Of a stretch of DNA of 64,000 nucleotides, positions 1 to 7,725 are shown piece after piece (the stretch's first letter is position 1; the number at the start of each line of letters is the position of its first letter). This DNA comes from Caballeronia sp. SL2Y3. GTDB taxonomy: Bacteria; Pseudomonadota; Gammaproteobacteria; Burkholderiales; Burkholderiaceae. Location: contig NZ_CP084261.1 of NCBI RefSeq assembly GCF_022879575.1, positions 248,001-312,000 on the forward strand, written 5' to 3'. The notes under the pieces are model-generated. The model was not told the DNA's origin. It worked only from the letters and a program-made list of their open reading frames with translations, and made no database searches. Made by a program: the position numbers and the translations under genes.

Positions 1-771
1 CTGCACGTCGACCTTGGCCGCTTCGGCGATGATCGCTTCCGACTCCTCGCGCGAGAACGGGTCGGTGGGTTGGCGCTGATGCTTGGCGCGCGAGACGCTT
101 TCGGCGATGTTGGTCGGCATCAGCTGATCGGCGACGGCGACACCCAGCGCCAGTCGCAGCACCGACACGTAGTTGTTGATGGTCTTGCCGGACAGTTCGC
201 GGCGGCTCGCGATGGCCGTGAGGATGTGCGAGAGCTTCAGCGTGTCGAGCGGCACGCTACCCACCTTGCGCCCTCGGTTGTCACAGGACGCGCGGCACCA
301 GAGCTTGACGGCGGCGTCGTAGCCGATGCGCGTGGACGTTTCGATGCGCGTCATGTCGAGCCACTGCGTGAGCCAGGCTTCGACGGTGGGCGCGGCGTTC
401 GCGTGCTCCTTCGCCTTGCGTTGCGAGGGCGTTTCAGCGGGCTTCTCCGCCGGCTGCTGTGCGCTCGCGGTCCTCGGTGAACTTCTCACCGGTGGCTCGA
501 CCGACGTCTCGACGGCCAGCGCGTTCGACGCTGCCCCTCGCTTGACCGGCGTGGCGCCTTGCGGAAAATACTCGGCCATGTCGAAGGTGCCCGCCTTGAT
601 GCGCGTGCTGACCTCGGCCATGAGCCGGTTGGCGTACATGATGTTGGCGGGCGTCGGCAACATCGCGGCACCGTCGATCATGAGCGTCGTCCGATAGCGC
701 ACGCCACCCGCAGTGAAACTCAGGCGAATCGAGGCTTCGCGAACTTCTACGCCCCCTGTTGTTCTACCCAT
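1..771 (-). CDS. Phage tyrosine-type integrase, N-terminal part (cut by window edge)
   Basis: The frame is open from ATG at 771 to the left edge, giving 257 N-terminal residues. After an arm-type DNA-binding N-terminus (starting MGRTTGGVEVREASIRLSF) and a Pro/Ala-rich linker comes a SAM-like core-binding domain (TVEAWLTQWLDMTRIETSTRIGY, then ELSGKTINNYVSVLRLAL). This is the layout of phage integrases with a DUF3596-like arm domain. The catalytic R/H/R/Y residues would lie beyond the window, so activity cannot be judged. It overlaps the excisionase gene by 25 bases, the usual int-xis arrangement. Family assignment is from sequence pattern; the start is supported by the conserved N-terminal fold. 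Confidence 0.85.
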   Translation of the reverse strand, partial: MGRTTGGVEVREASIRLSFTAGGVRYRTTLMIDGAAMLPTPANIMYANRLMAEVSTRIKAGTFDMAEYFPQGATPVKRGAASNALAVETSVEPPVRSSPRTASAQQPAEKPAETPSQRKAKEHANAAPTVEAWLTQWLDMTRIETSTRIGYDAAVKLWCRASCDNRGRKVGSVPLDTLKLSHILTAIASRRELSGKTINNYVSVLRLALGVAVADQLMPTNIAESVSRAKHQRQPTDPFSREESEAIIAEAAKVDVQ

Positions 772-971
772 CTTTGATATCCCGTCAATGAAATAAATAT
801 GTGGCCGTCCGGTGCGCGGCGGTATTCACGTCCGTCGAGCCACCGGCCTTGCTCGATCTTGCGGCGGATCGCCTTCTCGCAAAGTCCCGTGAGGGCAGCA
901 GCCAGCGCCACGGTCACGTAGTTGCTGCCCGGCGGCGGGTTCGCGACTGGCTTTTCCAACGGCCTACGCAT
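747..971 (-). CDS. Excisionase (Xis-like, winged HTH)
   Basis: A 74-aa basic protein directly upstream of, and overlapping, the integrase. It reads VALAAALTGLCEKAIRRKI, then RWLDGREYRRAPDGHIFI and GYQRWVEQQ, which is the helix-turn-helix plus wing pattern of phage excisionases: a helix choosing the recombination direction followed by a DGHIFIS-like beta wing. Together with the integrase it would form the recombination module of the prophage. No ribosome-binding site stands out; the ATG at 971 is the only upstream start in frame. Confidence 0.8.
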   Translation of the reverse strand: MRRPLEKPVANPPPGSNYVTVALAAALTGLCEKAIRRKIEQGRWLDGREYRRAPDGHIFISLTGYQRWVEQQGA

Positions 972-1208
972 GGTGAGTGATCCTTACCGTTAAGCTCGTG
1001 TGCGAGTGCGGTTCGGTCTGCGGGGCCGGCCCCTGGCCGTCCGTCCCCGTGTGGGTGAGCGGCAGGCGCACTGTAGCGTCGTGTCGCGCGAACAGCCAGT
1101 CGGAAGCGGGCGTCGAGCGCGAGTGTCGCGTTCAGTCGGCAGGATGCGGCGGGCCGCCAGAAACGGCTTGACTCCTTCGCGCCCGATCGGCGATGACCGG
1201 CATCGCGG

Positions 1209-1451
1209 TCATCGCCCGCGTCGGCTCGAGGCCCGACCTCGAGCCGCGCGTTGCAAGTAGCCGTTGCCCGCCGTGAGATGCTCGAGATCCCGTTTAACCT
1301 TGCGCAGACTGCGCCAGTCGGAGCTGGTCATCGAAATGATGATGAAGTCGCCCGTGCCTCTGTGACGCACGCGCACATGATGGTCGGTGCGGGTGACATC
1401 CAGTCCGGGATAGCGCGCGAGCAGCTTGCGGACGTTCTTATTGTCCGCTGC
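1209..1451 (-). pseudogene. Candidate small phage protein lacking a clear start
   Basis: On the minus strand, opposite the space before the terminase, about 80 codons read as a plausible protein: NKNVRKLLARYPGLDV, then RTDHHVRVRHRGTGDFIII and SLRKVKRDLEHLTAG. The alternation of a helix, a DHHVRV strand and a TGDFIII strand resembles small phage or HicA-like alpha/beta proteins, but I do not recognise the family with certainty. No ATG, GTG or TTG fits at the expected 5' end, so it may have lost its start. The interval 972-1208 between it and the excisionase gene shows nothing I can support. Confidence 0.35.
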
Positions 1452-1469
1452 GCGTGCAGTCGATGAGCG

Positions 1470-3854
1470 ATGCCGAACTCGAAGCCATCGTTGAGCATGG
1501 ACGACAAGGCCGTCGCTCGCGTCGGGGCTGACCAAGCCGCGGCGGAGCTGCTCACGCGCCGCCGCGCGCGCACCGACATCCTCGCGTACGCGAACGCGAT
1601 CGACGTGCCGGGGCGGCCGGTGAACGGCGACGTAGACGACAACGCCATCGACAGTGCAAGCGGGGACGATGACGCCCCGGTTGACGCGGACAACGACTGC
1701 GATCAGTTCGAGCCGCTCGCCAAGCCCCTGGCCGCGCACCACCGCTTGATCCTCGAGTGGGTCGACGCCACCAGCCGCACGCCGCACGGACGGCTCATGA
1801 TCTTCACGCCGCCGGGCAGCGGCAAGTCGACCTACGCCTCGGTGGTGTTCCCGTCCTGGTATCTCGGCGCCGCGCCCGACCGCCGGCTGATCCTCGCGAG
1901 CTACGGCGACGCGCTGGCGAGCCGCATGGGCCGGCGCACGCGCTCGATCGTGCGGCAGCCGCGCTGGCAGCGCATCTGGAACACGGAGTTGACGGCTGAC
2001 TCGCACGCGGCGCACGCGTTCGCACTCACCAACGGCAGCGAGTATCTCGCCTGTGGGCTGCTGTCCGGCGTCACTGGCAATCGGTGCCAAGGGCTGCTGA
2101 TCGACGACCCCGTGCGCGGGCGCGAGCAGGCTGACTCGGAGGTGGTGCGCGACAAGGTATTCGACGCGTATGAGGACGATCTCAAGACGCGGCTGGTCCC
2201 CGGCGGCTGGATCGTGCTGATCCAATGCATGACCGGTGACACGCGCGTGCTGATGGAGGACGGACACGAGGAGTTGCTGCGAAATATTCGTCCGGGCGAT
2301 CGCGTAGCGACATATGACAACGGCAGGATTTCGGCATCAAGGGTGCGCAATTGGGCGAACCGAGGTCCTGACCGCGTCTATGAAATCACGATGAAGTCGG
2401 GTACCTTCGTTAAAGCAAATGCAAGGCATCCGTTCCTTGTCGAGCGGAAGGGCGAGAGGTTATGGCAGCAAACGGCTACGCTAAAAAAGGGCAGCGTCAT
2501 CCTGACGGTCACTGGGGTAAATGGAAAGGCATTACATCCTCCGCAGCAGAGTGCGATAAGCCAGCCAGGTGCAAAGGGATGTGCATGCACCACTACAGCC
2601 AGCATCAATGGAAAATCGGCGTTCGAGCGCCTTCGGTCAATCCTGCATCGAGGCGTGAAGCACATCTACGCCACCGATATGGGATTAGTCTCGCGGACTA
2701 TGAGCGTCTGCTGGCCGAGCAGGGCGGAGTCTGCGCCATCTGCAAGCAACCTGCCTCGAACCGGAACACGCGCGCTCATTGGAATGCAAAGCTATGCGTC
2801 GACCATTGCCACGACAGTGACAAGGTTAGAGGGCTTCTCCGCAACGATTGCAACCTTGCGATCGGCTACGGCAAGACTGAGGACATTCTTCGTGCGGCGG
2901 CTCAATACTTACGAGATAACGAGAGACGTCGTCGCTGAAGTTGCCGAGCGCGGTATCGAGGATGTCTTTGATGTCGAGATTGAGCGCACCGAAAACTGCA
3001 TTGCTAACGGTTTGATAAGCCACAACACACGCTGGCACGACGACGATCTGGCCGGCCGCATCCTGCCCGAGGGTTGGCATGGCGAGAGCGGTCAGATCGC
3101 GTGCCGAGACGGCAACACGTGGGAGGTGCTGTGCCTGCAGGCGCGCTGCGAGACCGACACGGATCCGCTCAATCGCGCGAAGGGCGAGTACCTGTGGCCC
3201 GAATGGTTCGACCGCAAGCACTGGGCGCAGTACGAGACGAACCCGCGAACCTGGGCGTCGCTGTATCAGCAGATGCCGGTGCCGCCCGAGGGCGATCTCT
3301 TCAGGCCCGAGCGGCTGACCGTGGTCGACATCGTGCCGACCACCTACATCGAGTGGGTGCGTGGCTGGGATCTGGCGAGCGTGGAGGGTGACGGCGACTG
3401 GACAGCAGGCGCGAAGCTCGGGCGCCTGGCCGACGGCCGCTATGTGATCGGCGACATGACGCGCGGACGGTGGGGACCGGACCGGCGCGACGCGATCATC
3501 GCCGCGACCGCGCAGCTCGATGGCGTTGGCACGCGCATCGGCTTGCCACAAGACCCGGGCCAGGCAGGAAAGACGCAGGTGCTGTATCTGACGCGTGAAC
3601 TGGCGGGTTATCGCGTGACGAGCAGCCCTGAGACGGGCGACAAAGTCACGCGGGCCGAGCCGTTCGCCGCGCAGGCAAACGTGGGCAACGTGGTGATGCT
3701 GCGCGGCGACTGGAACGCGGCGTTGGTGTCTGAACTGCGCGGCTTCCCGTTCGGCACGCACGACGATCAGGTGGACGCGCTGTCGCGCGCCTTCGCGCTG
3801 CTCATCGCACGGCGGCCGATGCGGATCTCGGATGCAGCGTTGGCGGCGGTGTGA
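1470..3854 (+). CDS. Phage terminase large subunit interrupted by an intein
   Basis: A 794-aa precursor; removing the 267-aa intein leaves 527 residues, normal for a large terminase. The N-terminal ATPase shows Walker A (PPGSGKST, about residues 114-121) and Walker B (GLLIDDPV, about 208-215). The intein splits the motif WIVLIQ/TRWHDDDLAGRIL, a highly conserved active-site segment. The C-terminal nuclease domain has VRGWDLASVEGDGDW, GLPQDPGQAG and FGTHDDQVDALSRA. The protein would package DNA by ATP hydrolysis and headful or cos cleavage. The start is uncertain: ATG 1470 or ATG 1497 open this frame, but an ATG at 1463 in the next frame reads MSDAELEAIVEH, a terminase-like N-terminus, and removing one G near 1498 would join it to DDKAVARV. 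No portal or capsid gene follows, so the prophage is broken. Confidence 0.93.
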   Translation: MPNSKPSLSMDDKAVARVGADQAAAELLTRRRARTDILAYANAIDVPGRPVNGDVDDNAIDSASGDDDAPVDADNDCDQFEPLAKPLAAHHRLILEWVDATSRTPHGRLMIFTPPGSGKSTYASVVFPSWYLGAAPDRRLILASYGDALASRMGRRTRSIVRQPRWQRIWNTELTADSHAAHAFALTNGSEYLACGLLSGVTGNRCQGLLIDDPVRGREQADSEVVRDKVFDAYEDDLKTRLVPGGWIVLIQCMTGDTRVLMEDGHEELLRNIRPGDRVATYDNGRISASRVRNWANRGPDRVYEITMKSGTFVKANARHPFLVERKGERLWQQTATLKKGSVILTVTGVNGKALHPPQQSAISQPGAKGCACTTTASINGKSAFERLRSILHRGVKHIYATDMGLVSRTMSVCWPSRAESAPSASNLPRTGTRALIGMQSYASTIATTVTRLEGFSATIATLRSATARLRTFFVRRLNTYEITRDVVAEVAERGIEDVFDVEIERTENCIANGLISHNTRWHDDDLAGRILPEGWHGESGQIACRDGNTWEVLCLQARCETDTDPLNRAKGEYLWPEWFDRKHWAQYETNPRTWASLYQQMPVPPEGDLFRPERLTVVDIVPTTYIEWVRGWDLASVEGDGDWTAGAKLGRLADGRYVIGDMTRGRWGPDRRDAIIAATAQLDGVGTRIGLPQDPGQAGKTQVLYLTRELAGYRVTSSPETGDKVTRAEPFAAQANVGNVVMLRGDWNAALVSELRGFPFGTHDDQVDALSRAFALLIARRPMRISDAALAAV
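2462..2938 (+). CDS. Endonuclease VII-like HNH nuclease nested inside the intein, other frame
   Basis: A 158-aa protein in the -1 frame relative to the terminase/intein. An N-terminal zinc-knuckle-like part (ECDKPARCKGMCMHHY) precedes the typical recombination endonuclease VII core: YERLLAEQGGVCAICKQP, then LCVDHCHDSDKVRGLLRNDC and NLAIGYGKTEDILRAAAQYL. It keeps both CxxC zinc ligands and the DHCH active-site segment. It is presumably the homing endonuclease that spreads the intein. Expression could start at ATG 2462, with a GAGAGG element just upstream, or by -1 frameshifting at 2483-2489. Its own TGA stop at 2936-2938 shows that it is not a simple in-frame insertion. Protein family is confident; mode of expression is inference. 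Confidence 0.85.
   Translation: MAANGYAKKGQRHPDGHWGKWKGITSSAAECDKPARCKGMCMHHYSQHQWKIGVRAPSVNPASRREAHLRHRYGISLADYERLLAEQGGVCAICKQPASNRNTRAHWNAKLCVDHCHDSDKVRGLLRNDCNLAIGYGKTEDILRAAAQYLRDNERRRR
2483..2507 (+). promoter_or_regulatory. Candidate -1 ribosomal frameshift site (A AAA AAG plus stem-loop)
   Basis: In the terminase frame the codons read CTA AAA AAG, so the heptamer A AAA AAG (2483-2489) is in the exact phase required for tandem -1 slippage, as in bacterial dnaX. Slippage moves reading to GGG at 2489, which is in the HNH frame. After a 5-base spacer, CGTCA (2495-2499) can pair with TGACG (2503-2507) around a 3-base loop. The stem is short, so efficiency is uncertain, and a SD-like GAGAGG lies about 23 bases upstream, further than in dnaX. 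Confidence 0.5.
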
Positions 3855-3899
3855 CTCCCCAGAGAGAAGCTGGAAGTGTCCTCGCCCATGCGGTTAGGG

Positions 3900-4247
3900 C
3901 TAGGCGTCGGCTTCCTCTCGCAGGAGTCGATGTACAAGTCGGTGACAGTTCGCACATAGACACTGCAGATCATCCAGTGCTGTCGTGTGCTGGGCGCCCA
4001 TCTGACTGACGTGAGTCGTCGAATGGTGGACTTCGATACAAGCTTCCGCAAGCTCAGTGCCGAATGCCGTGACAGGATCCAACCTGCAGCGCTCGCAAGT
4101 GAGTTTTCGGTGCAGACGTTTATATTGCGCCTTCTTTGCTTTTGCCAGTCCGGCCGCCCGCTCGCGCTTGAGATGCGAGACAAGTTTCCGATCACCTTGC
4201 CGCGAGCGCGTCGCAGGCGGTCGCATCGCGCCACAGGGTGCTGACAA
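3900..4247 (-). CDS. HNH endonuclease family protein
   Basis: A small basic protein (115 aa from ATG 4247, or 108 from ATG 4226). It has GDRKLVSHLKRERAAG, then the zinc/HNH region LTCERCRLDP, ACIEVHHSTTHVSQ and LDDLQCLCANCHRLVHRLL. The two CxxC pairs and the EVHH...NCHRLVH pattern define an McrA-type HNH fold. Phages often carry an HNH protein beside the terminase that assists cos cleavage, but here it faces the terminase on the opposite strand, 45 bases away, so that role is only possible. The start overlaps the neighbouring phage fragment and is uncertain. Confidence 0.75.
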   Translation of the reverse strand: MSAPCGAMRPPATRSRQGDRKLVSHLKRERAAGLAKAKKAQYKRLHRKLTCERCRLDPVTAFGTELAEACIEVHHSTTHVSQMGAQHTTALDDLQCLCANCHRLVHRLLREEADA

Positions 4248-4665
4248 TTTGTGCGTTGTCGGCGCCAGACGGCCCGTGGATATCCAGTTGCACCGTCAGC
4301 CGGGTCGCCTGTCGCACGTCCTTCGCGCCCGGCGAGTCCGGCGAGTTTGGATAAGCATCGCGGTAGACGGTGACATTCGTCGACAGGCGTTCGCGCAGAA
4401 GCGGCGTCATAACCACGAAGTCGACGCCGACCGGTTCGGGCAGACGCTGAACCTGGCGAGCACCGCTGCCTACCCATTCAGTGGATTCCGTTCGCACCCA
4501 ACTGCTCGTGCAGCCAGGGCACGACGACTTGCGCTTTAGGATGAATATTGCGAGAGGATGATTCGGAGTCTTCCAGGCAACATGAGCGTCAGAATGCGCT
4601 GCTTGCACGGCTGTGGCGCTCAGGAACGCTAAAACGATGGAAAGCCTGTGAATCGGACGAATCAT
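4192..4665 (-). pseudogene. Chimeric remnant: signal-peptide start joined to a phage neck-protein (gp12-like) fragment
   Basis: The C-terminal part, LPEPVGVDFVVMTPLLRERL, then ATRLTVQLDIHGPSGADNAQ and TLWRDATACDALA, resembles the N-terminal half of phage neck-terminator (gp12-like) proteins, which normally continue for some 60-100 residues. Here it stops at once. The N-terminus (IHRLSIVLAFLSATAVQAAH) is a Sec-type signal peptide, which such a phage protein should not have. The simplest reading is a deletion junction fusing a host secreted-protein start to phage DNA. Its end overlaps the HNH gene start. The family match is from memory of conserved patterns and should be treated as moderate. 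Confidence 0.5.
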
Positions 4666-4716
4666 GCTGCGCGTGTTATTCGTTATGTGAAGCATCAGGC
4701 TTGGGCCGTCGATCAA

Positions 4717-5486
4717 TATCTAGCCCGGAAAAGATGTAAAGCCGCATTGCTCGCGTCTTTCTCTGCGTGGGCCTTAAATGATAAGAGCGAGCGCCTAAAT
4801 AGCGGGACTTTACATGTGCAAACCACCGTTCGGTTCCGGCGTGCAGAAATGTTTCATGTTTGCTATGTGCCGCGCATTGAGATCACCGCGTCATTCAATG
4901 ACCGATACGAATATGTCTTCGGCTGAAGTGTCGTAATGGAGACTTATCTGACTTCGATCTGCGAGGTTGCGTCCTTTGCGCTCGGTAAAGGCGGATCTCG
5001 CGGCGCGAATCCTGTTGGCTATACCGTTGGGCGCAAAAATCCTCAAGGCTCAAGTGGGAGCCGCCAAAGACTGGCAAATTGCAAGTGCAGTTGTCTTCGG
5101 TGGCGGCCCCGGATGCGAAATCCAAGCGACGAGAGGTGGGGCGCGACTAATGGGAGAACGCCCCGATAACGAGTGGCGAGATGGAGGCGGCTGCAGGCTT
5201 CGCCACGAACTACTAGCGACTGCCGAAGCTGAGGGAGAGTGAAATCAGGGGATTGGGAGAGGCTAGCGCGCCAAAATCTGCGTTTCCGGTTCGGCACCGA
5301 GATTTCGCATAATTGTCGCCCGATTCCGCGCCGTTGCGGCCAATATTCTCATCGAAATCGCCGTGGTTGTCACGTGTACTCCTTGGATCACACTCGAACC
5401 GTCGACGTCGACGACCGAAGCGGCGCGACCAGGAACGCGTACGCTTCGGCCCACAACGCCCGAAGGCATTGCGGGCCTGCCAACCA
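4717..5486. other. Gap without a supportable gene
   Basis: About 770 bases between the prophage remnant and the glycoside hydrolase. Several short frames are open but none shows family-like sequence, a good ribosome-binding site or high third-position GC. Composition is mixed, and this is probably eroded prophage-flanking DNA. No direct repeat that could be an attachment site was recognised. Confidence 0.5.
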
Positions 5487-6584
5487 TCACCGCGGATGAT
5501 TCCGCACAAAATCCCGATAAGACGAATAAGCCGGCTTCTGCGAATGCCCGTCACCGCGAATCATTCCATACGCGCCTTCCGCATCGTCGTAGAGCTCGTA
5601 CGCCTGAATCGACTGGATGTTGTACTTGGACGCGACATCCACATACTGGGACATCATGTCGCCGCCCGTGAGATACCTTGCGATCTGCAAAAGCGACCCA
5701 AGGCTCGGGCGCACGCCGAATTCATTGATCCAGATCGGCTTGCCCATCTGATGCAACACCGCCAGCACGTCGTGACAGCCGGTACCGCCGCAGGCGTGCG
5801 TGATGTCGCCTTCGTTCGAGTACCAGTGCCATGCCGTGATGTCCCAGTTTACGGTCGGATGGCCCCACGAGCCGTCAGGCTGCGAACCGTCGCCCAGCAT
5901 CTGGTAGAACGCATAGTGCAGCCACGTGCCGCCCAGAACGATCTTCCCTTCCGTGTCCTCCGATCTCACACCCGCAATCAAGCCACGAATGATGCCTCGG
6001 GCAATCTCGTACCGGTGATTGTCGTAATGTTGCCAATAGACGCCGTCGACATTTCCGTTGAGCGTGTGCGCCTCCAGTTCGTTGCCGACCTCGTAGTACT
6101 TGTAGTGGTACGCGCTCGCGGTCTGTTTGCCGAGCCTATAACCCGCGTTATACGCATCTTGCTCGTTGCTATAGCCAAGACCCAGCAGCATGACGGGATA
6201 GACGGTCACGCCGCCGTCCGCCATGGTTCGTGCAATGCCCGCAAGTTTATTCGCCGAAGCCTGGTTGTAGACCTCGTTGCGGTAGATCGTCGCGCCGAGA
6301 TCGCGGAGTTGCGAAAGCTGCGTCTCAGGGCTGGAGATGTCGTATGCGCCGCCGCTGTTGTTATGGCCGTTCATGCCATAGAAGATCGAGCCGTTCGTGT
6401 TCGCGCTTTTCACCGTCGCTGCGAGCGTGCTGCTCTTGTCGGTGGCTGCGTCAACGGGACTTCCGCTTTCGCCGCCGCAGGCTGCAAGCAGCAGGCTCGT
6501 CATCATCGCGCTGACTACCGCGCCGCGCTTAAGCGACGTGAAAGGCCGGATAAGGAGTGAGCAAGGTCGAGTCGATTTCGTCAT
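5487..6584 (-). CDS. Lipoprotein glycoside hydrolase (clan A-like TIM barrel)
   Basis: About 365 aa. A signal sequence with lipobox (KRGAVVSAMMTSLLLAACGG) indicates export and lipid anchoring. The mature part begins a TIM barrel (IFYGMNGH, LRDLGATIYRNEVYN, GVTVYPVMLLGLG). KYYEVGNELE holds the likely acid/base Glu (about residue 169) and KPIWINEFGVR the likely nucleophile Glu (about 288), the beta-4/beta-7 pattern of retaining clan A enzymes such as GH5/GH39 relatives. Substrate is unknown; cell-surface polysaccharide turnover is possible. It stands alone, with no polysaccharide cluster beside it. ATGs at 6590 and 6584 are both possible; neither has a strong ribosome-binding site. Confidence 0.8.
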   Translation of the reverse strand: MTKSTRPCSLLIRPFTSLKRGAVVSAMMTSLLLAACGGESGSPVDAATDKSSTLAATVKSANTNGSIFYGMNGHNNSGGAYDISSPETQLSQLRDLGATIYRNEVYNQASANKLAGIARTMADGGVTVYPVMLLGLGYSNEQDAYNAGYRLGKQTASAYHYKYYEVGNELEAHTLNGNVDGVYWQHYDNHRYEIARGIIRGLIAGVRSEDTEGKIVLGGTWLHYAFYQMLGDGSQPDGSWGHPTVNWDITAWHWYSNEGDITHACGGTGCHDVLAVLHQMGKPIWINEFGVRPSLGSLLQIARYLTGGDMMSQYVDVASKYNIQSIQAYELYDDAEGAYGMIRGDGHSQKPAYSSYRDFVRNHPR

Positions 6585-7308
6585 GATCATTAGTCGTACT
6601 AAATGGCGTGCCGAGTCATGCACGATGAGATAGTGCTTTCATCGTCTCGGATGGCTCGGACTGAAAGGGAAGCAGGCCGCGCAAAAAATCATCGCGGCGC
6701 ACATCAACCCACGAATGGATGAAACCGATGGTTGAAACGTACTGCCAGCAGAAGCACGGCAGTCGAGGGCGACCAAAAGATCGCCGATGCGTTCGGTCAT
6801 GCGCGACTCATCGCGCGTTCAAGACGGATTCGCGGCGAAGCATGCAAGCATCGCGGTCGATCCACGCTGACTCGAATCCGCCGCATCAAACATGAGCAGT
6901 CAGATTTACCCGCTCTATGCGAAGTGATGCGTCGAATAGGCAAGCGTTGCCGGAAACCCGAGGCAGCGGCGAAAGATTACTGTGTTCTCGCTTCGATGTA
7001 AACCTTCAGCGCAAATCATTCCGTCTCCATTGTGCGCGAACCGGCTATAAAGTTCGGTATCCTTATTGATGTTTCATGGCGTGACGTAACGGCGCATGCA
7101 TTGAGGGAAAAGCGATTCGGCGCGTTCCATAATACTTCGGAGACCCAACGAACGATATCGATATGAGGATTGATTGCCGCCGGGAAAAAAATACCCCTAC
7201 TGGGCGATCGGCGCCGTCTGCTCGCGCCGAGCCCGATCATGTTAGCCTCTCGTTTTTTGTCGCGGCGGCGGGGCATTGGGCTGCTGCAATCAATCGCACA
7301 TCACGAAT
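6585..7308. other. Gap without a supportable gene
   Basis: About 720 bases between the divergently placed glycoside hydrolase (leftward) and H-NS-like gene (rightward). It must contain both promoters. Small open frames are present but have no recognisable protein pattern or ribosome-binding site. The AT-richer character before 7309 fits an H-NS-type promoter region. Confidence 0.4.
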
Positions 7309-7668
7309 ATGACGTACAGAAGTCCGCAAGTCGCCGAGTTGATGGCGCAAAGGGAGTCGCTGGAGAAAGAACTGGCCGAAGCACGGCGCAAAGAAGAGCG
7401 CCTCGCGTTGATCGAGATCGTCCAGAAGATGCGTCAATACGGCATCTCGTTGAACGAACTGATGGGCCGTAAGCCCGGCACGCAGCATCCGGCACCGGAC
7501 GCGGCCATCAAGTATCGCGATCCGGAAAGCGGGGCGACGTGGAGCGGGCGCGGTCGCGCGCCGCAGTGGATCGCGGGCAAGGATCGGGACGCGTTTCTGG
7601 TCGAACAATCTGCGAGCCTGCCACCGCGGCACGCTTCGCAGGCTTCGCTCTTCGCGGACGAAGACTGA
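7309..7668 (+). CDS. H-NS family nucleoid-associated protein
   Basis: A 119-aa protein. The N-terminal coiled coil (AELMAQRESLEKELAEARRK) mediates oligomerisation; a linker follows; the C-terminal AT-hook-like DNA-binding motif reads YRDPESGATWSGRGRAPQWI. This is the standard shape of Burkholderia H-NS/MvaT-like xenogeneic silencers that bind AT-rich DNA. The start at 7309 (MTYRSPQVAEL) is preferred over the in-frame ATG 11 codons upstream, because the helix begins there. Orphan copies like this often modulate nearby acquired DNA, which fits the prophage remnant 3 kb away, but the link is inference. Confidence 0.88.
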   Translation: MTYRSPQVAELMAQRESLEKELAEARRKEERLALIEIVQKMRQYGISLNELMGRKPGTQHPAPDAAIKYRDPESGATWSGRGRAPQWIAGKDRDAFLVEQSASLPPRHASQASLFADED

Positions 7669-7670
7669 AG

Positions 7671-7714
7671 CGCGCGCAGGGACGAAGGCTTCGCGTAAGC
7701 CCATCCTGCGCGCG
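7671..7714. terminator. Inverted repeat between convergent genes
   Basis: CGCGCGCAGG (7671-7680) is complementary to CCTGCGCGCG (7705-7714) with a 24-base loop. It lies between the convergent H-NS-like and RcnB-like genes, so it could end both transcripts, but there is no T-run and the pairing may be incidental in GC-rich DNA. Confidence 0.3.
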
Positions 7715-7725
7715 CGAGCGCCGTA

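Larger units (their letters stand above)
2226..3026 (+). mobile_element. Intein in the terminase, with an out-of-frame nested endonuclease
   Basis: Residues 253-519 of the terminase precursor form a Hint domain in the terminase frame. Block A is CMTGDTRVLMEDG with Cys at position 1; block B is GTFVKANARHPFLV with its His; blocks F and G are EDVFDVEIERTENCIANGL followed by ISHN, with the penultimate His and terminal Asn. The +1 extein residue is Thr. All residues needed for class 1 splicing are present, so the element looks competent. Joining the flanks restores LIQTRWHDDD, which fixes both boundaries. The middle (about 2520-2900) translates in this frame into low-complexity, non-homologous sequence, because that DNA encodes the HNH protein in another frame. 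Base composition is visibly less GC-rich than the exteins, which suggests recent acquisition. Confidence 0.92.

Noticed and set aside
2462..2938. The nested HNH frame as a sequencing error of an in-frame endonuclease
   Set aside because: The HNH has its own stop codon and the Hint halves are both in the terminase frame, so two compensating errors would be needed. Kept as real, with the error scenario listed as a refuter.
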